Source: Bin87 sp965208015
Lineage (GTDB): Bacteria > Chloroflexota > Dehalococcoidia > Lucifugimonadales > UBA3495
NCBI GenBank assembly: GCA_965208015.1
Contig: CBDBNT010000003.1
Span: 310,001 to 374,000, forward strand
Reading direction: 5' to 3'
Length of the DNA stretch: 64,000 bases
The notes beneath the pieces were generated by a model, which had not been told where the DNA came from, did no database searches, and worked only from the letters and a program-made list of their open reading frames with translations. Positions 51,963 through 60,519 of the stretch are shown one piece after another (the first letter of the stretch is position 1; each line of letters begins with the position of its first letter). The translations under genes and the position numbers were made by a program.

Positions 51963-53594
51963 TTAGTAACCTACGGCCTGCCCGTCGCCCCGGGGATCCG
52001 ACGCGCCGGCCAATACGCCACGGCGTCCGTCCCGCACGATGAGCTGCACCACGCCGTGGTAGGAACCCAACGGGTTCTGCACCACGTTGTGACCCATGCG
52101 GCCCAGGTCTCGGATCGTGTCGTCGGGCATACCCATTTCCATCCTGAGTTCGCCGGCGCGGTTGATGGTCGCCGGGTCGGTGCCGGGGAAGCTGTGCCAG
52201 CGTGGCGATTCCACGGCGTCCTGGGGTTGCAGCCCGCCGTCGATCAATTTGGTCAGCATCTGGATCCCAACCTGCGGCTGGACGTCGCCGCCGGGCGTGC
52301 CGCCGACGATGGCCACCTCGCCGCCCACGGTGGTCAGGTAGCAGTTCAGCGTGTGCATGGTGCGCTTGCCCGGCGCGATGACGTTGGGATGGTCCGGTTC
52401 CAGGCTGAACCCGCGCCCGGCCCGGTTGTTGAACAGGACACCGGTGCCGGGAGCAACGACGCCGGAACCGAACCCGTTGGACAGGCTGTGAATCCAGCTG
52501 ACTGCGTTCCCCGACCCATCCGCGACGCAGAAGTAGGTGGTGTCGCCCCGGCCGTCCACCGGCGTCAGCGGGCGGACCTCGCCGCCGGCCTGGAATGGGT
52601 GGATCTGGTCTCGGCGCATGTCCGCGTATTCGGTTGACAGCAGGCCGTCCAGGGGCCAGTCCACGAAGTTCGGATCCCCGGCGAGGCGGTTGCGATCCGA
52701 ATACGCGATCTTCTTCGCTTCAACCAGCAGGTGGATCGAGTCCGCCGAGTTCGGCGTCATCGACGACAGATCGTGCCCGCTGACGATGTTCAGCATCTCC
52801 AGCAGCATGAACCCCTGCGACGGCGGCCGGGTCTGGTAAACAGTGTGACCTCGGTACGTCGTGCTGATGGCGTCCCCAACGTCGGCGTAGTGCCCGGCGA
52901 AGTCGGCCTCGGTGAACAGCGCCCCTGCATTGTTGAGACCCTCGACCATCCTGGCGGCGATTTCGCTGCGGTAAAAGGCGTCGGCTCCGCCCTCGGCCAC
53001 CGCGCGGATCGTCTTCGCCAGGTCGCCGTTGACCAGCACCTCGCCAACCCGAGGCGGACGACCGCCGTTGGCCAGATAGATGTCCGCGGTAGCGGCGAAG
53101 CGCCCCAGCAACTCGGCGTTCCCCGCGAAAGAGCGCGCGATACGCGGCGATACGGGGAAGCCGCGCTCGGCGTACCGAATGGCGGGCGCCAGCAGATCGG
53201 CAAACTGCATGGTGCAGAAATCTCGGTGCACGGTTTCCCAGGCCGCGGCTTCGCCGGGCACGGAAATCGAGTGCGGCCCCTGTATCGGCATCAAAGCGAG
53301 GCCCTGGCTTCGGTAGTATTCGGCTTCCGCTCCCGACGCGGCGACCCCGCTGCTGTTGATGTTGGTGACCTGGCCACTCTTGGCGTCGTAGGCAAGGATG
53401 AACGAATCGCCTCCCAGACCGCACACCGGCACCAGGGTGACGCATTCCACCGCGGCCACCGCCAGGGCGGCGTCGAACGCGGTCCCGCCTTCCTGCAAGA
53501 CCCGGAGGCCTGCGGACGCGGCCAGCGGCGAGTTGGAGCAGACCATGCCATTCTGACCGTACACGGCGCTGCGGGTGAGTTGGGTGATGGACAT
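51963..53594 (-). CDS. Gamma-glutamyltransferase-family (Ntn hydrolase) protein
   Basis: This 543-residue protein is a GGT-fold enzyme made as a proenzyme. The N-terminal half has GGTAFDAALAVAAVECVT and GGDSFILAYD; the processing site is GDTTYFCVADGSGNAVSWI, with the catalytic Thr at about 352-353. The usual HTTH is DTTY here. The GFGSGVVAPGTGVLFNNR and GGTPGGDVQPQ segments are standard for the small subunit. No signal peptide is visible, so it is probably cytoplasmic, unlike many GGTs. AGGAGG precedes the ATG. It may act on glutathione-like or other gamma-glutamyl substrates. Confidence 0.88.
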   Translation of the reverse strand: MSITQLTRSAVYGQNGMVCSNSPLAASAGLRVLQEGGTAFDAALAVAAVECVTLVPVCGLGGDSFILAYDAKSGQVTNINSSGVAASGAEAEYYRSQGLALMPIQGPHSISVPGEAAAWETVHRDFCTMQFADLLAPAIRYAERGFPVSPRIARSFAGNAELLGRFAATADIYLANGGRPPRVGEVLVNGDLAKTIRAVAEGGADAFYRSEIAARMVEGLNNAGALFTEADFAGHYADVGDAISTTYRGHTVYQTRPPSQGFMLLEMLNIVSGHDLSSMTPNSADSIHLLVEAKKIAYSDRNRLAGDPNFVDWPLDGLLSTEYADMRRDQIHPFQAGGEVRPLTPVDGRGDTTYFCVADGSGNAVSWIHSLSNGFGSGVVAPGTGVLFNNRAGRGFSLEPDHPNVIAPGKRTMHTLNCYLTTVGGEVAIVGGTPGGDVQPQVGIQMLTKLIDGGLQPQDAVESPRWHSFPGTDPATINRAGELRMEMGMPDDTIRDLGRMGHNVVQNPLGSYHGVVQLIVRDGRRGVLAGASDPRGDGQAVGY

Positions 53595-53697
53595 GGTGGC
53601 TGCCTCCTGAGTAGCGGGTTGACCCCCTGATTATAATAGGCGCCGTCCATTTTGATACTGAAAACTGCGGAATCAATTCATTTGATACGGGGGAACT

Positions 53698-55896
53698 GTG
53701 CCGAAGTCGATCCGAATCAGCATTGTCGTCATCATGTGTCTGGTTGGCACAGCAGTTGGAATGCTGTTCCTTCCGGTGGGTGATGCGGCGGCAGCCGACC
53801 CGGCGTGTCCCGGTTCCTGGCCGGAGCAGGCTTACGAGGGGCCGCTGCGGCAAGAGGACCACGGCCGCGTCGCCTATCAGGACTTCTTCACCGACCCCGA
53901 CGGCGACCGCTGGTTCATCATCCGCAGTTCCGACAGCAACGGTTACACCACCGTCCGCGCGTATCCCGCCACCGACAGCGGATACGCAGCCAACTCCCCA
54001 GACGAGGTTTGCTATCTGGTCGTGCGCAAGCCAGGCGCCGCCGAGGACGCCGCAGAACCAAGGCAGGTGGTGTTCCCGAAAGAGCAGGAGGAACCGGAAC
54101 CGCCCGACCCCTGTCAAGTTCGGGGTGGACCCACCGGCCCAGCGCCTCCCGCGGTATCTCGTCGAGACGATCCCCAAGGAACGGATCAGTCCAATATTGT
54201 TGCCCAACTGGAGAGGAACGCCGCGGAGTTTGAGTACGGCATTGGCCGCCGGTGCGGAAACTTGACCATAGCGACCATCGGCGAACCTCTTACCTTTAAC
54301 CTGGCTCTGGCGGATGACGCTTCATCATCCAACGTGCTCGGATATCTGTTCGAAGGGTTGACTGAGGTCTCCTGGCTCACTAACCGCGAGGAACCCAGCC
54401 TGGCACGGAGTTGGGAGCATTCGGCCGACGGCCTAACCTGGACTTTCCACCTGAGGCAAGATGTCCGGTGGCACGACGGACAACCCTTCACCGCCAATGA
54501 CGTGGCTTTCACCTTCAACCGCATCATCTACAACGAAGACATCAACGCCAATGCCCGCGCCGCATTCAACTTCCGTGTCCTGGACGACGCAACCGGCGAA
54601 TGGCGGGAAGAGCCCATGACGGTGACTGTCCTGAACGACCATACGGTCCGGTTCCGCCTTCCTGTGCCTTCCGCTCCCTTCCTGCGTTCCATGGGAACCG
54701 CGATTTATCCCAAGCATATCCTGGAGCAATACGTGGACGCCGGCACGTTCCACACCGTTTGGGGCATCGACACCGACCCGGCAGAGGTGATCGGAACCGG
54801 CCCCTTCACCATCACTGGCTACGAGCCGGGCCGAAGCGTGGTCCTGCGCCGGAACTCGGACTACTGGCTCAAGGATGCCGCCGGCAATCGCCTGCCGTAC
54901 CTGGACGGAATAGTTTACGTCAAAGTACCCGATCTCGCGGCGGAACTGGCCCGGTTCCGTTCTGGCCAGTCCGACCTACACGGAGTGCTGGGAGAAGAAT
55001 TTGCTGAATTAGCGCCGCTCCAGGACGCAGAGAACTTCATCATCCACAGGCGCGGCCCCGGTTTGGGATTGTCCTTCCTGGCGTTCAACATGAACTCGGG
55101 CCGGAACGATGCCGGGGACAGTTACGTCGTTCCCGAACGGCTGGAATGGTTCCGCAACACACAATTCCGCCAAGCCGTGGCTCATGCTATTGACAAGGAA
55201 GCCATCATTGGCGACGTGTATCACGGCCACGCTTTCCCGCAGTCATCGTCCATCAGCCCGGCGGCCGGCGACTTTCACAATCCCAACGTCCGCCGGTACG
55301 AGTATGACATCGACCGGGCCAACGCCATCCTGGACGATCTGGACTGGACTGACACTGACAGCGACGGGATACGGGAAGACAGCGCCGGCAATCCAATCGT
55401 GTTCACCATGGTGACCAACGAAGGCAACACCGTGCGCGAAAAAACGGGGGCGACAATCCACGAAGGTTTGCAGGCTGTTGGCATTGGAGCTGCCTACGAA
55501 ATCAAACCATTCAGCGAAATCGTGCCCCAGCTTACGTCCAGCTATGATTGGGAGGCGATAGTCATCGGCTTCGGCGAAGGCAGTGATCCGCATGGCGGCA
55601 TCGTCTTGTGGCACAGCAGTGAGAACTTCCACCTGTGGCATCCCAAACAGGTGCAGCCGGCCACGGCGTGGGAAGCTGAAATCGACGACCTGTACGTCAG
55701 GGCCAGCCAGGAACTGAACCATGAACAGCGTGTGGCTCTCTACCATCGCGCCCAGGAGATCGTTGCGGAAAACCTGCCGCTTATTTTCACGGTGCGGCCC
55801 GAGCGCATAACAGCGGTTCGCGACGTCTTCGGCAACACCACCGCCACCCTGTACGGCCTGTGGGACATCCGCTACCTGTACCGCACGGACCGGTAG
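53698..55896 (+). CDS. Extracellular peptide-binding protein (SBP_bac_5) with extra N-terminal domain
   Basis: This 732-residue exported protein has a Sec-type signal (ISIVVIMCLVGTAVGMLFLPVG), no obvious lipobox, then about 130 residues of an extra domain and a Pro/Arg-rich linker. A family 5 solute-binding domain follows (YLFEGLTEVSW, SWEHSADGLTWTFHLRQDVRWHDGQPFTANDVAFT, FRQAVAHAIDKEAII, GVLGEEFAELAPL). It should bind peptides or similar solutes outside the cell. No permease lies beside it. It starts with GTG after GGGGGA. It differs from the binding protein at 33607-35418. Confidence 0.88.
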   Translation: MPKSIRISIVVIMCLVGTAVGMLFLPVGDAAAADPACPGSWPEQAYEGPLRQEDHGRVAYQDFFTDPDGDRWFIIRSSDSNGYTTVRAYPATDSGYAANSPDEVCYLVVRKPGAAEDAAEPRQVVFPKEQEEPEPPDPCQVRGGPTGPAPPAVSRRDDPQGTDQSNIVAQLERNAAEFEYGIGRRCGNLTIATIGEPLTFNLALADDASSSNVLGYLFEGLTEVSWLTNREEPSLARSWEHSADGLTWTFHLRQDVRWHDGQPFTANDVAFTFNRIIYNEDINANARAAFNFRVLDDATGEWREEPMTVTVLNDHTVRFRLPVPSAPFLRSMGTAIYPKHILEQYVDAGTFHTVWGIDTDPAEVIGTGPFTITGYEPGRSVVLRRNSDYWLKDAAGNRLPYLDGIVYVKVPDLAAELARFRSGQSDLHGVLGEEFAELAPLQDAENFIIHRRGPGLGLSFLAFNMNSGRNDAGDSYVVPERLEWFRNTQFRQAVAHAIDKEAIIGDVYHGHAFPQSSSISPAAGDFHNPNVRRYEYDIDRANAILDDLDWTDTDSDGIREDSAGNPIVFTMVTNEGNTVREKTGATIHEGLQAVGIGAAYEIKPFSEIVPQLTSSYDWEAIVIGFGEGSDPHGGIVLWHSSENFHLWHPKQVQPATAWEAEIDDLYVRASQELNHEQRVALYHRAQEIVAENLPLIFTVRPERITAVRDVFGNTTATLYGLWDIRYLYRTDR

Positions 55897-55925
55897 CGCC
55901 AACCGAACCCACCGAAGCAGCTACG

Positions 55926-56435
55926 TTAGGGGAGCCTCCCCCACAGCACGACGCCGGCCCGGTCATCCACCTGCTCCAGTAGCTGCCCGACGGTAGGGCC
56001 ATCGGGCGGGACAATTCCGTCAGGGATTATCTCCGCCAGCGGAACCAGCGCGAAGGCTCGCTGGGACATGCGCGGATGCGGTATCTGGAGGTCCGGCTCG
56101 GCCGAATCTACCACCTGGTCGCCGTAGAGCAGGATGTCAACGTCGATCAATCGCGGTCCCCACCGGAACGACGGAGTGCGGCCGACGGTCGCCTCTACCG
56201 ACTTGCACGCCGCAAGCAGGTCCGCCGGCGCCAGGGTGGTCTCGTAGGCGGCGACCAGGTTGAGGAAGTTGGGCTGGTCCGAAACGGCCCACGGCTCCGT
56301 TTCGTACACCGACGAACACGCGGTGCGGTGCATCCCCGGCGTCTCGTCCAGCAGTCGCAATGCCTCCGTCAGTGCCGCCAGCCTGTCGCCCAGGTTGCCG
56401 CCCAGGCACAAGTAGGTCGTTATCGGTTCGGCCAA
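55926..56435 (-). CDS. folK: 2-amino-4-hydroxy-6-hydroxymethyldihydropteridine pyrophosphokinase
   Basis: This 169-residue kinase transfers pyrophosphate to 6-hydroxymethyl-dihydropterin in folate synthesis. It has YLCLGGNLGDRLAAL, VYETEPWAVSDQPNFLNLV, the HPPK signature RWGPRLIDVDILLYG, and the IPHPRMSQRAFALVPLAEI end. Its ATG overlaps the end of folP by 16 bases, so the two are translationally coupled. Confidence 0.95.
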   Translation of the reverse strand: MAEPITTYLCLGGNLGDRLAALTEALRLLDETPGMHRTACSSVYETEPWAVSDQPNFLNLVAAYETTLAPADLLAACKSVEATVGRTPSFRWGPRLIDVDILLYGDQVVDSAEPDLQIPHPRMSQRAFALVPLAEIIPDGIVPPDGPTVGQLLEQVDDRAGVVLWGRLP

Positions 56436-57340
56436 TTCTCCGGCCTCCAGTCGCGCACAATGGCGTCCGTCATCTTGGCAACGCGGACCATCTGCCTCAC
56501 GTCATGCACTCGTACAATATCGGACCCGCCGGCGATGCTCATGGCCACCGCCGCCGCCGTACCCTCCACTCGGTCTTCCGCCGGCAACCCCAGGACGCGG
56601 CCGATGGTCGACTTACGGGAGACCCCCAGCAGCAGCGGGTACCCGAGATCCCGCAGTTCCGGCAGTCGCCGCAGCAGTTCCAGGTTGTGGTCAGCGGTCT
56701 TTCCGAACCCGATGCCCGGGTCAAGGATCACGTTCTGGTCGGCGATGCCGGCGGCGCGCGCAATTCCGGAGATGCGACCCAGACCCGCGATCACATCGGG
56801 CACCAGGTCGTCGTACTGCGCTTCCCGTTGGTTGTGCATCAGGATTGCAGGCACCCCGGCGTGGGCGATGACCCGCGCCATGTTTCCGTCGGCCAGCAGC
56901 CCCCACACGTCGTTGACCAGCGACGCCCCGGCCGCAATCGCCTGCCGTGCCACTGGAGCCTTGTAGGTGTCCACGCTCACCGGAATGCTCACCGCCCGGC
57001 AGATGGCCTCCAGGGCCGGCAGCAACCGATCCGCCTCCGCCGACGCGGAGATGGGCGTACTGCCCGGGCGCGTCGACTCCGCGCCGACGTCCAGCATGTC
57101 CGCGCCGTCGGCTTCCATGCGCCGGGCTTGGTCCACGGCGGCCGCCACGTCGCCGGCCAGGCCATCGCCGGAGAAGGAGTCAGGCGCCAGGTTGATGATG
57201 CCCATGACGTAGGTGCGCCGCCCCCAGACCAGGGGTTCGCCGCCGGCCACAGACAGGGGCGGCGCATTGGGAGGTGGCTGGGATCTGGAAGCCGTCAAGT
57301 CACTCACTGTTGGCTGGGGACGGTGGTTTGCGGGAACCAT
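56420..57340 (-). CDS. folP: Dihydropteroate synthase
   Basis: This 306-residue TIM-barrel enzyme condenses dihydropterin pyrophosphate with p-aminobenzoate. It shows VMGIINLAPDSFSGDG, DMLDVGAESTRPGSTPIS, the SVDTYKAPVARQAI strand, VILDPGIGFGKTADHNLELL and LLLGVSRKSTIG. About 35 N-terminal residues precede the core, so the true start may be internal. It begins 58 bases from the divergent carboxylase gene and runs into folK. Confidence 0.95.
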   Translation of the reverse strand: MVPANHRPQPTVSDLTASRSQPPPNAPPLSVAGGEPLVWGRRTYVMGIINLAPDSFSGDGLAGDVAAAVDQARRMEADGADMLDVGAESTRPGSTPISASAEADRLLPALEAICRAVSIPVSVDTYKAPVARQAIAAGASLVNDVWGLLADGNMARVIAHAGVPAILMHNQREAQYDDLVPDVIAGLGRISGIARAAGIADQNVILDPGIGFGKTADHNLELLRRLPELRDLGYPLLLGVSRKSTIGRVLGLPAEDRVEGTAAAVAMSIAGGSDIVRVHDVRQMVRVAKMTDAIVRDWRPENWPNR

Positions 57341-57398
57341 TATACTGACCCCGCGAAACTAGCCGCTTGCCGCACAGCAACGTCGTTGGAGGTCCAGG

Positions 57399-58967
57399 TT
57401 GTCCACACGAGAAGAAGCAATCACCGACCCGGGTTTGGAAAACCTGCTCCGCCTCCAGGACCAGGCCGCGCTGGGAGGCGGCCAGCGTCGCGTCGACCAG
57501 CAGCACCAGCGGGGCAAGATGACCGCCCGCGAACGGCTGAACACCCTCATGGACGACGGCACGTTCACCGAGATCGACCGATTCGTGACCCATCGGACCA
57601 CCGACTTCGGACTGGCGGACCGTACCTTCCTGGGCGACGCGGTGGTCACCGGCTACGGCAACATCGACGGCCGCCAGGTATTCGCCTACGCCCAGGACTT
57701 CACCGTCTTTGGCGGTTCGCTGTCCGAGGTGGTGGGCCAGAAGATCTGCAAGGTCATGGACCTGGCCGCCAAAACCGGATGCCCCATGATCGGCATCTGC
57801 GACTCCGGCGGAGCGCGCATCCAGGAAGGGGCGCTGAGCCTGGCCGCCTACGGCGACATCTTCCTCCGCAACACCATGTATTCCGGTGTGGTTCCGCAGA
57901 TTTCGGTCATCATGGGCCCCTCTGCCGGCGGCGCGGTCTACTCGCCAGCGATCACCGACTTCATCTTCATGGTCCGGGGAACCGGACAGATGTACATCAC
58001 CGGCCCCGACGTGGTGCGCGCGGTCACCGGCGAAAACGTGACCCACGAGCAACTGGGCGGCGCCGACGCCCACGCGGCCCGCAGCGGCGTGGCGCACTTC
58101 GTAGCCGCCTCTGAGGAAGAGTGCCTGGAGGAGCTGCGTCGGCTGATTTCCTTCCTTCCCCTGAACAACCTCGACGACCCGCCCGGGTATCGCTCCGCTG
58201 ACCCGGTAGACCGCGCCGACGAAGTCCTGCGCGGCATCGTTCCCGACGAGCCCAACCGGCCTTACGACATTCGAGAGATCATCTACCACATCGTCGATGA
58301 TGAGGACTTCATGGAAGTCCAGGCCGGCTACGCGCCCAACGTCGTCGTAGGATTCGCGAGGATGGCCGGCCGAACCGTGGGACTGGTCGGCAACCAGCCG
58401 GCGTACCTGGCCGGCGTGCTGGACATCAACGCCTCAGCCAAGGCAGCCCGCTTCGTGCGGTTCTGCGATTGCTTCAACGTGCCGCTGGTGACGCTGGTGG
58501 ACGTGCCTGGGTTCATGCCGGGCACGGAGCAGGAGTACGGGGGCATCATCCGCCACGGGGCCAAGCTGATCTACGCCTACGCGGAGGCCACGGTGCCCAA
58601 GGTCGCGTTGATCACCCGCAAGGCGTACGGCGGCGCCTACATCGTCATGAGCAGCAAGCACCTGCGTTCGGACGTGAACCTCGCCTGGCCCAGCGCCGAG
58701 ATCGCCGTTATGGGCCCGGACGGCGCGGTGAACATCATCTACCGGGAGGAGATCAGCAACGCCGACGACCCCGACGCCCGCCGCGCCGAGCTCATCGCCG
58801 ACTACCAGGAGCGCTTCACCAACCCGTATGTCGCCGCCAACCGCGGCTACCTGGATGATGTGATCGACCCGGCGTCAACTCGGGCAACCGTCATCCGCGC
58901 CCTAGAGATGCTGCAAAACAAGCGAGACACCCTGCCCGCCAAGAAACACGGCAACATCCCGCTATAA
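57399..58967 (+). CDS. Acyl-CoA carboxylase carboxyltransferase (beta) subunit
   Basis: This 522-residue crotonase-fold protein is the PccB/MmdA-type carboxyltransferase. It has KMTARERLNTLMDDGTF, FAYAQDFTVFGGSLSE, ICDSGGARIQEG, IMGPSAGGAVYSPAITDF, and in the second half LVDVPGFMPGTEQEYGGIIRHGAKLIYAYAEATVPKV-type carboxybiotin residues. It moves carboxyl from biotin to propionyl-CoA or acetyl-CoA, or acts in methylmalonyl-CoA decarboxylase. No biotin carboxylase or carrier is adjacent. It starts with TTG; GGAGG six bases upstream supports this. Confidence 0.92.
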   Translation: MSTREEAITDPGLENLLRLQDQAALGGGQRRVDQQHQRGKMTARERLNTLMDDGTFTEIDRFVTHRTTDFGLADRTFLGDAVVTGYGNIDGRQVFAYAQDFTVFGGSLSEVVGQKICKVMDLAAKTGCPMIGICDSGGARIQEGALSLAAYGDIFLRNTMYSGVVPQISVIMGPSAGGAVYSPAITDFIFMVRGTGQMYITGPDVVRAVTGENVTHEQLGGADAHAARSGVAHFVAASEEECLEELRRLISFLPLNNLDDPPGYRSADPVDRADEVLRGIVPDEPNRPYDIREIIYHIVDDEDFMEVQAGYAPNVVVGFARMAGRTVGLVGNQPAYLAGVLDINASAKAARFVRFCDCFNVPLVTLVDVPGFMPGTEQEYGGIIRHGAKLIYAYAEATVPKVALITRKAYGGAYIVMSSKHLRSDVNLAWPSAEIAVMGPDGAVNIIYREEISNADDPDARRAELIADYQERFTNPYVAANRGYLDDVIDPASTRATVIRALEMLQNKRDTLPAKKHGNIPL

Positions 58968-59059
58968 TGACGGCACCGCAATAGAATGGCCGGACGGGGT
59001 GGATCGCCATACCCAGCGTTCCGCCGGAACGGGCCGCTCAAGCTTTCATCTCGTTCTAC

Positions 59060-59389
59060 TTGGCAATAGCGGCGGCAATTGCCATTGACGTACTGCTGAT
59101 TACCCACAATCACGGGCCGAAGACATGGCAATTGACCGCGGAGATGGTCTTTGACGACGGCGGTCAATTCGTGGCCTGGGCGCTGGCGGCGACCTGGCCG
59201 ATTATGGAGACGATGAGAATGGTACTGGCATCAATTTTTGAAAAACGAGCCGTCAACCGGGGCAGGGAGGAGATGAACCGAATCTGGGCCGATTGGAACC
59301 GCCGACGCGTGCAAGCTGAGCAGCGAGGCGAAACCTTTGATGAACCACCACCGGACATCAGCAGGAGCAACTCCGGCAAACCCGAATAG
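59060..59389 (+). CDS. Small membrane protein of unknown function
   Basis: This 109-residue frame has an N-terminal hydrophobic helix (LAIAAAIAIDVLLIT), a second weaker one (VAWALAATWPIMETMRM), and a charged C-terminal tail (NRIWADWNRRRVQAEQRG, then FDEPPP). The TTG start is doubtful: the frame is open and looks coding for another 20 or so codons upstream (AAQAFISFY), but without ATG, GTG or ribosome binding site. An upstream frameshift or unusual start is possible. No family was recognised. Confidence 0.5.
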   Translation: MAIAAAIAIDVLLITHNHGPKTWQLTAEMVFDDGGQFVAWALAATWPIMETMRMVLASIFEKRAVNRGREEMNRIWADWNRRRVQAEQRGETFDEPPPDISRSNSGKPE

Positions 59390-59440
59390 CAACCGCACAA
59401 ATCCGTTTCGCCTCACACCGACTTGGCCGGGAGCAATGAT

Positions 59441-60484
59441 ATGCAGTTCGGCGTCTTCTATCAAATCCCTTGCAGCGAGGGCCAAACTCCCGCCGACCGT
59501 TACGCTGACGTAATGGCCCAGGTGCAGCTGGCCGACCGGCTCGGCTACGACATGGCCTGGCTGGCGGAGCTGCACTTCGCCCGGCGCTTCTCGGTGATGC
59601 CCGCCCCCTTGCTCATGGCATCAGCGCTATCACAGACCACCGAAAGGATCATGCTGGGAACGGCAGTCAACCTGCTGCCCCTGCATCACCCGCTGCGCAT
59701 CGCGGAAGAAGTCGCGACCCTGGACGTTCTGTCAGGCGGACGGGCCGTCTTCGGCATTGGGCGCGGTTCCAACCCCAACCACTATCGCGGTTACGGCATC
59801 CCCATCGAGGAACGCAACGACCGCTTCGTGGAGGGACTGGACCTGGCTCTGCGCGCCTGGAAGGAGGACGTGCTGGACTATGACGGCCAGTACTACCAGG
59901 CCGAGGGCATCCGGCTGGAACCCAAGCCTATCCAGCGACCCCATCCCCCGGTGTACATCGCCTCCAACGGAGCCGACACCTTCCCGCTGGTGGGCAGCCT
60001 GGGTCATAGCATCCTGGTCACCCCGCTGATCATCACCGTGCAGGGCGTCAGCGACGGGCTGGCCCACTACCGCGACACTCTGGCCGAGCACGGACACGAC
60101 CAATCTGCTGTCAAGGTGGTGGTCAACGTGCCTGTTTATGTGGGCGAGACTTCCGAGGCCGCGAAAACCGATTTCGCCCCAACGGTGAACAACTACCTGG
60201 ACACTCTGCGGAGCATGCAGAACAATTCGCGCGGCTCAAGCCGTGCCGGCCAGCTCACCTATGAGGGCATTTACGACGAGCTAGGCGCCATCGGAGATCC
60301 GCAGCGGGTCATCGAGCGATTGAAGCAGTACCAAGAACTGTACCAACCCCAGGAGTTCATGTGCTGGTTCAACATCGGCGGCATGTTGAGCAATGAGGAG
60401 GTTGGGAGGTCGATGCAACTGTTCGCTGAAGAGGTGATGCCGCACTTCCGCAGCGATCAGCCGGGCAGGTTCCGCGCGCCATAG
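59441..60484 (+). CDS. LLM-class flavin-dependent monooxygenase
   Basis: This 347-residue protein is a bacterial-luciferase-fold enzyme: MQFGVFYQIPC at the start, LADRLGYDMAWLAELHFA, IMLGTAVNLLPLHHPLRIAEEVATLD, GRAVFGIGRGSNPNHY for flavin binding and IGDPQRVIERLKQY at the C-terminus. It differs clearly from the gene at 23111-24112, with the luciferase-like AELHF strand. It probably uses reduced FMN and oxygen on an unknown organic substrate. GGGAG stands before the chosen ATG. Confidence 0.9.
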   Translation: MQFGVFYQIPCSEGQTPADRYADVMAQVQLADRLGYDMAWLAELHFARRFSVMPAPLLMASALSQTTERIMLGTAVNLLPLHHPLRIAEEVATLDVLSGGRAVFGIGRGSNPNHYRGYGIPIEERNDRFVEGLDLALRAWKEDVLDYDGQYYQAEGIRLEPKPIQRPHPPVYIASNGADTFPLVGSLGHSILVTPLIITVQGVSDGLAHYRDTLAEHGHDQSAVKVVVNVPVYVGETSEAAKTDFAPTVNNYLDTLRSMQNNSRGSSRAGQLTYEGIYDELGAIGDPQRVIERLKQYQELYQPQEFMCWFNIGGMLSNEEVGRSMQLFAEEVMPHFRSDQPGRFRAP

Positions 60485-60519
60485 TAAAATAGCTGAGTAG
60501 TCCCAATCCGGAGAGCCTG

